DNA of 64,000 nucleotides, taken from contig NC_031769.1 of the NCBI RefSeq assembly GCF_001522545.3, positions 72,055,756 through 72,119,755 of the forward strand, written 5' to 3'. Source of the DNA: Parus major. Taxonomy: Eukaryota; Chordata; Aves; Passeriformes; Paridae. The notes below the pieces were generated by a model. It ran no database searches and was not told the DNA's origin. It was given only the letters and a program-made list of their open reading frames with translations. Below are positions 50,360 through 61,300 of this stretch, piece after piece. The translations under genes were made by a program, and so were the position numbers. Positions within the stretch are counted from its first letter, which is position 1; each line of letters opens with the position of its first letter.

Positions 50360-50640
50360 GGAGAAGCCCCAGCTTTACCCGAGGCGCCCTGCGATGCCCC
50401 CGCAGGGCTGAGCCGCCGCGGGCCGGGCCCGCCTTCCGGGGGTTCCGGCGGGCGTTGCCTGGCAACGGGCACCTGGCGCTGGGCGCTGCCAGCGGCCCGC
50501 GGGCCCGGCCGGGAATCCGCTCCCCAGGGAAGGCCGAGAGGGGATGGCAGGACGGACAGGGGGCTGCAGGCGAGGTGCCAGGGACAGCTGGGCGGGAGCC
50601 TGCCAGGCTCCATTAGCAAAGCTGTCCCTCCCCGGGAGGT
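50360..50640. promoter_or_regulatory. CpG island, probable promoter
   Basis: This is the only GC-dense, CpG-rich segment in the window. Between 50379 and 50604 I count about 26 CpG by eye in 226 bases, against few elsewhere. It contains a perfect X-box (50454-50466), a GC box GGGCGGG (50590-50596) and ETS-like CCGGAA sites on the minus strand near 50434-50445. Flanks drop to AT-rich DNA on both sides. On the plus strand an ATG at 50544 in strong context (GGGGATGG) opens 86 codons; on the minus strand an ATG near 50613 opens a Pro-rich frame and a fair donor (CTCGG/GTAAAG) lies at 50379. Neither product is recognised. Direction is unresolved and the island may be bidirectional. Confidence 0.8.
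50454..50466. promoter_or_regulatory. RFX X-box, perfect palindrome
   Basis: GTTGCCTGGCAAC is two 6 bp arms GTTGCC and GGCAAC around one T. This fits the X-box bound by RFX-family transcription factors, which control ciliary and sperm flagellar genes. Its place in the middle of the CpG island is typical for a functional X-box near a transcription start. Confidence 0.75.
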
Positions 50641-52490
50641 GCTACTGGCATGAAAATGTACAAACGCTAGAGGTTTGTGTCCAAAAAAGGAGACAGGAGT
50701 CCTGCAGCTTTATTCGAATAAAGGGAGAGTCCACTGAGGCACACGCCCGTGGGGTTTTCTTCTCTCGGGGTTTTGGTGGGCGCAGCCTCCGTTTATCCTA
50801 AGTCCCCGTCTTCTTTTCCCCATCGGCTGAGGTGCTTGGAAGGTACAGTCTTCCCAAACCACCTACCACATATCCCCCTCGAACCTTCTATTTCACCCCA
50901 AAGTTCAGAAGTTCAGGCTTGTGCACACCCACTGGTCTGTTTCAGGAGCCAAGCCCACTGGGCTCTGCAATAAACCTGCTGCCTGAAGTTATTAGAGACA
51001 CTGAGACCCATTTCAAAGATGTTACACCCATCCCTTCACCCACAGAACTATTTGTAAAGATATTAGCTTTCCTCTCACCACCTCTGCACGAGTCCTTTAT
51101 GCACATTTAGCGGCCCAGGTGGGAATGAGCACTTCTGGCGATGCTTTTTCACCTCTGCCCGCTGGGTGACTGAGGGATGCTCTTTTTGTTCGGAAGCGCC
51201 TTTCACCTCCAGGTCAGCTGCAAGCTATGGATGTAGAGTCTGGACAATACCACTCTTGGATAGTATCATGGATAGTTGAAACAAAATAAATAGTTGGCTG
51301 ATAGGACAAATCATTAATTAAAAGCCCATAATCCCACCTGATACAAGGGCAGCCAAAAAAGTACATTTTATTTAGTTTACATGCATGTTCTGCATTATTA
51401 AAAACGGAGGGATGAATCCTCTGATTAATGCATTTTTAAATTATTACAAAGGCTCTGTTCTAATTTAATTTGCAATGTCATGTTTTCTTTCTTAAATTTA
51501 ATCTTAAAAATTGTATGACTAAATTAAGAACTTCCTTTTAAAATCTCAAAAAACAGATGTAGCTGAAACATCTGTTTGACAGCCTCGAGAAAGAGGCAGA
51601 TAATGCAACATCTAAATTGCCATACATGTAGGACTTTTAGCTTGTGAAAACTGTTCTGGTAAATTTTAAAAGGTTTAATTAAAAAATAAAAAAGACAATA
51701 GGAAACAAAGACAATAAAACAAAGGGTTAAAACGGCCGTGTTCTTGCTCTCTGCCAATAGCACACCTGGTGTTTTGGAAACACCCTTTATATACCATTTC
51801 TATTGCATCAACTTGATGCATATTCATAGACTTTATGCATATTCAAACTTTTCTATTAACTAGTTTATATTTTCCAGGAGCTATTTTGCATGGCCACTCC
51901 TTGGATCCACCTTTTTAGATCATGCATATTTCTTGGCTTGTGGTTTTAATTCTTATCATCTTTTAATCTGGGCTTTGGCTCCTTCTTTCTGCAGGCGTTG
52001 AGTGTTGATAATCAGCAGGGTCCCCATCATTTGTTCATTGAATGTTATCCTAACTAGGCAGACATACTATAAACATACTATATTGACAATTACAGCAAAG
52101 CCATTTTGACGTTATACATATAGCATTCATCTCAATACTCGCAAAAAGCCATACATATTATAATACGTATTTATAACAAGCTAAAACGCCTGCTGCTATA
52201 AAACACAGAATAGTTAAGCAGATTTATCTGGTCCGATCTTTTTTGAATAAAATTTTTTTTATAGGATTGACTTAAACTGAAGTGTTGTTTTTTGGGAGGG
52301 GAGTTTTGTGGTAATTTCTAACAATAACTTTTTTGTCTGATTAAATTGTTGCAATTTAAATTATACAATTGCAGTCAGTACATTTATTTAAGAGATGAGA
52401 AAGAAAACAGCGAGTGCATTGTAAGGAAGAATCTGTTGTAAACAATCAGTTTTTATGGATGTGTATAGCATTTTGGCTAAAAGATGTGCA

Positions 52491-52538
52491 AATAATAATC
52501 ACTGTAATAATAATTATGATAACAATAATGATAATAAA
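52491..52538. repeat. AAT-rich imperfect trinucleotide run
   Basis: AATAATAATCACTGTAATAA followed by TAATTATGATAACAATAATG. Confidence 0.8.
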
Positions 52539-53139
52539 CCACAAACAAAAAGCCTTAGAATTGCCACTGACAACAATTCAAGATCTATCAATAGCTTTCA
52601 GCTAAGAAACTGGTGTTTAAATTAATTTAATTACATGATTTTGTGTGTTTAAGGAAGGACAATTCTTTTCACTTAGGTCCATCAGAAAATAGGTGAAATT
52701 CAATGTTCTTTATTATCAGCTGATAAATTGAATATTAGGTGATACTGAATATTAACCAGTATATGAGAATATAAACTTGTGAGAATGCAATTTTGAATAG
52801 CTATTAGTGAGAAAACTGTTTAAGTCTTTTACCAGGCTTCCGTGTGTTCTGTAGAGCTGGCACACCTTACCGAACCTACCTAATAAATCACTTTTCCAAA
52901 GGTTTCCAAAGCTTTCTTTGCAGCCATTTAATTTGATTTGACTAATGGATCCCACTCCAAACCTATAAATGTGTTTGTAGAGATATTGAGGTTGACCTCA
53001 CTTCCTGTCTCCAAACATATACTAAATCCAGCATGAAAAGAACAGCAATCTTGCTGCAGTCCAACAGTGGTGCTCCAGCTACAGTTGTATAGATTGTGAG
53101 ATTTTTATCTTCCCAAGACTTAATAGAACCAGTTACATG

Positions 53140-53165
53140 AAAAAAAAAAAAAAAAAAGAAAAAAA
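53140..53165 (+). repeat. Poly-A tract
   Basis: Eighteen A, one G, then seven A, immediately before the CR1 copy at 53190. CR1 does not use poly(A) tails, so the tract is a separate simple repeat. Confidence 0.9.
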
Positions 53166-53189
53166 GTGTTTTTATTATCTTTTTGTTTT

Positions 53190-54420
53190 GTCCTGTCACT
53201 GGTCACCACTGGAAAGAACCTACATCTGTCCTCTTTGCACCCTCCCTTCAGGTATTTATATACATTAATAAGATTCCCCAGAGCCTTCTCCAGGCAAAGC
53301 AATCCCAGCTCTCTCAGCTCTTCCTCTTCTGTGGGGTGCTCTAGTCCCTGCTTGATCCTTGTGGTGCTTTTCTGAACTCTCAATAGTTCCTCAGGCCCCC
53401 GAAATAGATGCAGTCATACAAATATGGCCTCACCATTACTGGATTAAGGTGAAGGATCACCTCCCTCAACCTGTGGGCAGTATTTTGTGTGACAAAGCCC
53501 AGGATACCCCAGTCACCTTCTCTGCAGCAACAGAACATTTCTGGCTCATGTCCAACCTGGGGATCACCAGGAACTCCAGGCTCTTTTCTGCCAAAGTGAG
53601 CAGCCCCCAGTTTATTGCTCCTCACGAAGTGCAGCAATCTTTCTCCTTTTGAGATTCCTGCCATTTCTTTGGCTTCTTGAGGTCCCTCTGGATAGCCACA
53701 CAACCTGCAGTGTATTGCTCTTTCCTGTGTGGTGTCAGCTGTGAATTTCCTGAGGGTATGTTAAAGAAATTCCTTGGCCCTAGGTTTCTCACAGCAGAGT
53801 CTCAGTTGTCCACTTCCAGGATAAATAATTTAAAAATTGAAATGTATTGCAATAAGGAAAGCTTGAGCTCAATGTCTTCAGAAAGGCACCCCAAACAAAG
53901 AAATCCCGGGGTAGTTATATCCTTACAATCTAAGTTTCCTACCCCTTATGTGACAGTTCAATCCAATAAAAATATTAGAAACTGGGGTCTTCTGGTTCTC
54001 CATTGGTTCTGTTCACTATCTCTAGGTGGACCATTTCTCTTTTTACCTCTAATATTGCAGCTTGTGCTGGTGGGATGGTGGCCTTCTTTAATGCCTTGTC
54101 TTCCAGTATGAATAGGCTCTGGGCATCTCTTTTACTTAAGTAGGTAAAAAGCTCAGTGTATCCAGCAAAAAGTTCATGGTGTGTGGTCTGAGGCTCCAGC
54201 ATGGCTAGCTACTAATGCTAAGTGTTACACTAAGCAACTAATTTCCTTTATTCCTTTACAAGGTACTCTCTGCTCTGTCACCCAGATCATTAATTAAGAT
54301 GTTAAATAGGACTGGACCTGGTATTGATCCCCAGTACACCATCAGTCATTGGTCTCCAACTAGAGTTTTTTTTACTGCTCTTTTTTTGCTAAGCAGGCCC
54401 TTTCTCTAGCTCCTTGGAGA
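53190..54420 (-). mobile_element. CR1 LINE, minus strand, split by a 502 bp insertion
   Basis: The minus strand encodes broken CR1 reverse transcriptase pieces in the correct order, for example RELGLLCLEKA and LINVYKYLKGGCKED (near 53240-53330). On the plus strand, GTCACTGGTCACCACTGG, CTTCAGGTATTTATATAC, GGAGGATCAC-like AAGGATCACCTCCCTC, and TCATTAATTAAGATGTTAAA with AGGACTGGACCTGGTATTGA (54285-54325) are the complement of the element. The two parts join precisely when 53759-54260 is removed (GAGGGTA then CTCTCTGCTCTGTC). Stops show it is inactive. The far end near 54420 is approximate. Confidence 0.9.
53759..54260. mobile_element. 502 bp LTR-like insertion in CR1
   Basis: It begins TGTTAAAGAAATT and ends CCTTTACA, giving TG...CA ends. 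Flanks are GGGTA (53754-53758) and AGGTA (54261-54265), four of five bases alike. AATAAA occurs near 53966 on the plus strand. The minus strand holds a 75-codon frame (53975-54202; MLEPQTTHHELF.. to ..NGEPEDPSF) of protein-like composition that I do not recognise. The size and ends fit a solo LTR of an ERVL-type family with 5 bp duplication; orientation is unresolved. Confidence 0.66.
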
Positions 54421-56099
54421 GTTATGAATTTATTAGCTTACTCTGAAGGAATAAAATTTGGATTACACTTAAGAACAATACAAAGGAACACAACAAAAAC
54501 AGTTGTCCAGTAATTATCAAGCTCAGATTTTCCACCTTCTTGTGGTACAATGTAGTAACAATGATACACGTCAGTGACAAGAAATTATTGGTTTAATGTC
54601 ACAATTCCAGACCTAAGTTGATTGTAAACATATTCTGTACTTATGGACAACTTGCGTCTCTGAACTTTCATGTCTTTAACATGGTTTTTTCTCTGGGCCT
54701 CAGGTCTCTAGCTTTGACATTTTTCTTGCTCTGGAATTATGACATTCTTTTGTTCTTGGCTTAGATTCTGAACTGTAACCATCTAAAGCAAAGGTGCTTT
54801 AGAGGGTCTTCCTTCTCCAAGAAAAGTGCTGCTGCTCTAGAGAATTATTTATTTTGTAGTTTAAGAAGATAAACATAAAATAACAATTCAAGTGAAAAAA
54901 TAACTATCTCACTTATCTTTCAGGTTTGCTATTCCAGGGTTCTTGAAAAGCCCAACTTTTATGTTTCTTCCTCAGAGCCCTAGACAATTTATTCTGTCAT
55001 GGTTGGTAACATTGCTACCTGGATTTTAAACCATTTGGGTATTTTTGAGTGGCAACTTTTATAAATGGAGAAGGATGTGAATATATTACATGTATGTAAA
55101 TATAAACCTGAAAGTGCTGCCTTTTTAAATTAAAAAGCTACTGATAAATTAGTGGCAAGAAAACATCGAGACAACTCTTCTTGCTTGGCATAAGGCAAGT
55201 GGGAAGTTGATAGAATGTGCTTTGTGTTTTTGTTAACTGACTCTTAACAGAAATATATTCAGGAGTAGAGACTATAGTTGGAGAAGTCATTAGATACGAG
55301 AGAAAATAAAATATAAATGCTTCTACAGCAATTTGGTTAATGAAAATGTGCTTAGACTAGAGAAGGTAAAGCTTAAAGGAAAATACCTAGAACTTCCATT
55401 TGGAGCAGAAATTTCTTATGTTGTTTGGCATCCTCCCTCCACCGCCCTCCCTTCTTTGTGTGGACGGGTATCTCAAAACTATTATTTTGTATGTTTCTAG
55501 TTACCAAATGATATCCAAGGAAATGGATGTTAATAACATTTATTTGATAACAAATTAGAAGTTAAAGGTAAAAACCCCCTATGTATTACTGTGTAAACTA
55601 CAAAATGGCAACTTCTAATACAGATACTAGTTCCATTATTGCTTATTTGTCTAGAAAGAATTAGTGGTTTGGGTTTTTTTACCCTACAGCATTTCATGAA
55701 AACAAATGTGTTTATTCTTCTATCACAGAACCAATTTACCGTGAAAAAATTCAGAGTTCAAAAGTGAATTGTTTCTCAGGGATATACAATGAAGCACACA
55801 GACACCACTTCTTATCCTCTTGAGGCAGAAACTGTAAATTAGATTTTAACAAGCCAGATGCAGGCAATATAAATTTGTATAACAAGCCTTGGCAATAAGA
55901 AGAAAAAAAAAAAATCTGTTCATTTGTAATGTGGAAGTAGTGATAGTTAATACTGAAGTAAATTCAGATTTGTTGTGGACATTTACAGAAAATCACTGTT
56001 GTATGACTTGCACTGTATCTAAAACTTTGCAATTATTACATAATAAATGAATAATAATGATTACTGGAATAATGCTCCCCGGACATTAAGAACCACAAA

Positions 56100-56650
56100 G
56101 TCTAACAGGAAGTCTTCCATAAAGGAAAGCTGTCTGTCACACAGAGGAGGGTACAGTGTACTTTCAAAACCCATTTACAAATAAAATTTGTTCCCTGGAG
56201 CCACTCACATTGGATGTCACTCAGAGTACACTTGTTCAGATCCATGTCAGTGTGCAGCAAGGACCAGCTGCTCTCTAAGGGGCCGGGAGCTGTGAGCCAA
56301 GGGTGACCCAAGGCCTGGCAGAGCTCTTCCCGACAGACACTATCCCTCAGGATCTGACTATGGTGAGCAAAACCTGGTGCTGTAACAGGGTGTTAACAGT
56401 CCTGGGAAGACAAGTGACAAGTTGGTTTCAGAAACTCTCCAGGAACAGATCAAGGTGGCAGGAACTGGGGCTGGAGAAAGACCCTGAAGTCCATTCTGGG
56501 GACAGGGCTGGAGACCAGCGCTCCTATGGGGCAGGGCACCGAGGGCCTCAGACTCAGATGAAATTTTTTTCCAGGGTCCATGTGCAGGATTGGGATCTTC
56601 CAGGGGAGACTGGGAAAAGCCAGTGGTGTCTGGTATTGTCCTAAGAAGCC
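56100..56650. other. GC-richer block, unclassified
   Basis: About 550 bases of raised GC in AT-rich surroundings, with open frames of 113 codons (56303-56644 plus) and 115 codons (56358-56705 minus) overlapping each other. Neither resembles a known protein. The block is not CpG-dense. It may be an old LTR or other repeat I cannot name. Confidence 0.3.
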
Positions 56651-57306
56651 CTAACAATGTGTATAAATCTGTCTTCATATGTGAAATAACTAATGACAAT
56701 AGCATTTTAAGAATAATTAATTAATTGGTAAATAAATAAATTAATTGAGATGATTGGTGGAGGTTAAACTCCTCAGAACTTACTCATTCTAGGACATTTG
56801 AAACCTCTTTATTTTGAAGGCTGTCCGCTGAAATATAAGAGACTAAGAAGTAAATCAAACAAGCCACAATGCCCAGAACAACTCAGAAGAAAACTAAAAA
56901 CTCGTGCTCATGATCATGAAGTGGCAAAAAGTAGCTACACAGGTGTCATGCAGAGATGTAAGTCACTACAGCACATAAGTAGCTTGACTGTTTAGAAAAT
57001 GTCAGAGAATTGGATAACTGGCTTTCTTTCCAACAGCTCAAAAGAAGCTATTCCTCAAACCTAGACAGCACAAAGTTGCTGAGGACAGAAATGCCAGTGT
57101 CCCTGCAATTTTACTGTTTGCTGCCTTTTACTTTTTCATTTAGGGAACTTTCAAACTGATGTTGCCAGAAACCCTCCTGTATATACAGACTGATTCAGTC
57201 TTTTAATCCATTAAGGCCTTCTTTTTTTCAATATTGTACTTCTAAAAATCAATGTTCACCCATCATTGTAAATATATTTATAGGATAATTAGCAATGTAG
57301 AACTCC

Positions 57307-57342
57307 AGCATTTCTTTCAAGCACAGCATTTCTTTCAAGCAC
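57307..57342 (+). repeat. Perfect 18 bp tandem duplication
   Basis: AGCATTTCTTTCAAGCAC occurs twice in direct succession, without a mismatch, so it is recent. Confidence 0.95.
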
Positions 57343-60300
57343 AGTCCCAGTGTAGCAGTGATTGTTTTAGACAAAAAGAAAAAGGATGGTCTATCTAGTC
57401 CCCAGCTTTGAAGAAACGGGTTCTTGAGGCTTTCAGCCACCCTGACTTGCACCAGAACTAAATTATACTGGTCTCCTTAAAATTACAATGTGGCTAGAAG
57501 CAGAGGGGATCACAGGGGCTGTGTGTTCTGTAAGAAATCTGTATGATTTCTGTCTGTTAAAGTAAAGGAAATAATATTTTCTTCTACAATTCTGTCCTCC
57601 TCTTTCAAACTTACTCAGTTAAGGATGTGACAGATTGGCAAGCTGATACAGGGATGTTTGAAAGCAGTTGCACAACATTACAAGAATTTCAAAAGCTTAG
57701 CTGATTTTTTTTTCTATTTTATTTGAATGCTTCATCATTATTAACCAGCATGCTGTTTTTACTTGTGGATATAATCTTTGTATCATATGGAAGGATACTG
57801 AAAATCTTGAGTAATAGTAAAACATGTCTTATGGTGCTCATTGATATGCAGAAGTTAAATCACCAGCCAGCAATTGAAAAATAGAAATGATCACATCAAG
57901 AATGAAGTATCCCAGGGAGAGAATTAATGTCACCATAATTACATGGTTCATACTGGAGAATGTGTGGTTATTAGCAGTTCTAGGGAGCTAATTAAGCAAG
58001 TCAAAATTCTTTTTAAACCAGTTTAATCATGAGAAAAGGTGTTCCCTTGGCTCTGAACAACTAACTAGCGTACACGAATTCAGAATTCATGGGTACATCA
58101 AAAAGAAAGGAAAGATGATAATTGTACTGTGCTAATCTGAACTACCTTCAATTTAAAAAGTGCTGGCTAATAAAAATAGAATTCATCAAATTGTTTGCTT
58201 TGGCAAAACGCAGCAAAGACTGCTGCTGTTCATTAAGTCTCAGTGCTTTTTTACATAGTGTGTACAAATTTATCATGATTGACTACATTGTGCTTTTCCA
58301 TCATATCAACAAAGTTATTTTGAGGCAATCTCTCTCTCTGCCTTGCCTGATTCACTCAGAGATATCAAACTAAAGCAAGGAAGAATGTGTCATGGAGAGG
58401 AAAATGGCACTTAGGCTTATAGAAGTCACCAGAACCAAATTCAAAGTGAATCATGTTGAAGCAAACAAAACCTCCTGAAATATTTTCAGAGTCTCTTTGT
58501 GGTGTCCTGTTCCACCCCCCACCCCTTCCAGCATACTGGTTGTTGGCTACTGGGACTGAGAAAATGTTGGCTAACTCATGAATATCTCTCTGAATGCCAG
58601 CATTGACTGTGCCTCATTGTGATGCAGGAGCTATAAGAGTAACTGGATTTTCCTTTTACCTTAGCCTCTAAGCACACACAGAGATTTGTGCCTCTCTAGA
58701 TAATATGGTTCTCAACTACCTTACTCTGTTTAAAATACCTGCCTGGAACCATAATTTTAATTTGTTCCCTTTTAGAAGTGGTCAGTAGCTTACTTAACAT
58801 GCAAGTTTGTTGTTAGATTCCATGTAAATAATCTTGTGATTATAGTGTTGTGCAATAAAATAAATCCACTGTTGTAAGAAATTATATTCTAGAGAGTAAT
58901 ATGAACAGCATTCAGATTTTTTGTTATTCTGCTCTCATTTATGTCAGCCAGTGCCTCATAATAACAGTCATGCCATTTCTGTTCTGGGATTCATCACAAA
59001 ATCTTTGCAGTTCTAATCTTAAATGATTTTTCAATGTGTAATTGTAGATATTGTCTTTACTGAATCTCAAAATCCTACAAATGAAATATGATTATTACTA
59101 AAGGATGAGCAATGAAGGAGTTTAGGGCATTAAAAATACCCTTAAGATTATGCAATTTGTAAATTCCAGAATTATAAACAATGAAATTTAGCTGATAGAA
59201 TATACTTCAAGGATATATGTCTTCTTACATATAGTTTGAAATGCATGGAATTATTAGAATATTACACAGACTTAATAATTTTTTCCTAGCCCTATTGATA
59301 AAGAAAAATGATGAATCAGAAACATGGGTTGAGAATTAATTGGCTTTTGTGTACGTAGGTGAAAAAAGAATATGGATGTGGAGGAATGGTGAAGTGAAAG
59401 TTGACATGAAATTTTAAACATGTTACTCAGCAGCAGGTGGATGATACATATCCATAAACTAAGATCAGACACAGAAGAAATACATGACAGAACTTTCTTT
59501 GCCACAGGTAAGCTACACAATGTGCTACACAATGTGGAGTTGTGTCAGTAATTAATAGGATGCTTTTATTATTAAAAGCTACATAAGGCAATACCTATTC
59601 ACCAAGGTATCTACAGTTGTCTCACATTATCTGACTTTAAGCTTCTAAAAACTAGTTCTCTAATCCAGTTTTTTTGTTCTTTCTCAAATTAGTGGAGAAA
59701 GCATAATGACTCTTCGCATTCTCTCATAGATTTATATTTTTCTGTGGAAACTGATCTCTTTATTGACCACAAGTGGAGCTAATAACTCTGCCAAGTGGCT
59801 CAAGTTATGTGATATGAAACCTACTCAAATCAAGAAGAAGTTAAACTAGATAAGGTCTTAAAAGGAAGAATACAAAGACTAGCAGTTTGGTAGCAAGCCA
59901 ATCTACATAATAAATAACAGAATAAAATGTTACATAGATTGACATAATTTAAAAAACTGATTGCAATTATTTTTATAATGATTTTTGAAAGTAAATAGTT
60001 AAGCCAATTATCTCAGAAATGTCTAATTTCATATTCTATTGCGAAACCTTGGAAAATGCTGGTAAGCGTATGGTTTCAGGTAATATACTTCTAGTGAATT
60101 AATGCATACCTGAAAATGTATTCATGCTGTACATTTTTTTATTGGTACTCATATAGAGCTCTCAAATATGTTATTCTGTTTCCTTTCTTTTTGTCTTTGT
60201 TCTACAAGAATCTGATTCATCCTACTCAAGTTAAAAGCATTTTTCCATTTATTTTGACACAATTTGGATCAATGCCATACATCTCTTTCGTTTTAGAAGC

Positions 60301-60929
60301 AAAAATGAATTTTAATCACCAAGAACTTGTAAACGTGTCATTATATAGTCAGTTGCTTAACAAATATAAAAATAAACCTTCTGCCATTTATCTCAGAGGC
60401 ATATTCTAATAACCTATATATTTTAAAAACATTGAGGAATAAGTTATTGATGAAAAAGCTCCAGCAGTGTAAAGACTAAGCAATAAATTTGCTAATGTTT
60501 AGTTAATCAGTTCTCTTAGCTATTTTAGATGCTTACACTACATGTTATTTTGGAGTTTGTTTTTGTAATTATCAATCAATATCTTTAATACAGTTTACAG
60601 TAGACACCAAAAATTAGATTTGCTTGGCACTGAAAAGGTAATTACCAATTATTTCTTTGTACAGTAAAAGTATATATAACCATAAAAATACCAGCAAAAA
60701 AAATCTGTATTTTTGTCTCATTGTTTTAAAAGATATATAGATGATTGTTATTAAAACTGAAAATTGGAATTTATTTCAACTTTATTTTGGACATGTGAAT
60801 TCATAATGGTGAACTTGAGGAGAATTACTCTGAGTAGCCTGATACTTCCTTTCTGTGAGGTTTCAAGAAAGTTTTCACTTTGATTCCTATTGAAAGGTAA
60901 AAAGATAAAAAGAAAATTACTTAGAAAAT

Positions 60930-61300
60930 ATAGAATCATATAATCACAGAATCACAGGATATACTGAGCTGGAAAAGACCCATAAGGATCACCAAGGCCA
61001 ACTCTTCCTTGCCTTGTAACAGGACCCATCCTCAAGAATCACACCATGAGCCTGAGAGCATTGTCCAAATGCTTCCTGAGCCCCCTTACACTGGTACTGG
61101 AACCACTTCCCTGGGGAGCCTGTTCCAATGCCCAGACACCCTCTGGGTGAAGAACCCTTTTCTAACATCCAAGCTAAACCTTCCCTAACACAACTTCAGG
61201 CTATTTCCATGTGTCTTTCCACTGATCACCACAGAGAAGGAATTAGTGACTTCCCCTCCTTTTTCCCTCACAAAGAAGTTGCAGACTGCTATATTACAGA
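60930..61300 (-). mobile_element. CR1 LINE 3' end, minus strand
   Basis: The plus strand starts TAGAATCATATAATCACAGA, the complement of the CR1 terminal octamers, then AAAAGACCCATAAGGATCAC, GAGCCTGAGAGCATTGTCC, CACTTCCCTGGGGAGCCTG, CTCTGGGTGAAGAACCC and CACTGATCACCACAGAGAAG, ending near AGACTGCTAT (61296). Landmarks are less diverged than in the 14325 copy of the same group. Confidence 0.92.

Larger units (their letters stand above)
50641..53189. other. DNA downstream of the CpG island, no exon identified
   Basis: The first 600 bases stay moderately GC-rich, then composition returns to AT-rich. A TAA/AAT-rich run lies at 52491-52538 and an A run at 53140-53165. No splice-bounded open exon was found. 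Confidence 0.5.
54421..60929. other. AT-rich DNA with one GC-richer block, no gene
   Basis: No gene is assigned. A GC-richer unclassified block at 56100-56650, an 18 bp tandem pair at 57307-57342 and a 14 bp near-tandem pair (GCTACACAATGTG) near 59510-59536 are the only local structures noticed. Confidence 0.55.
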
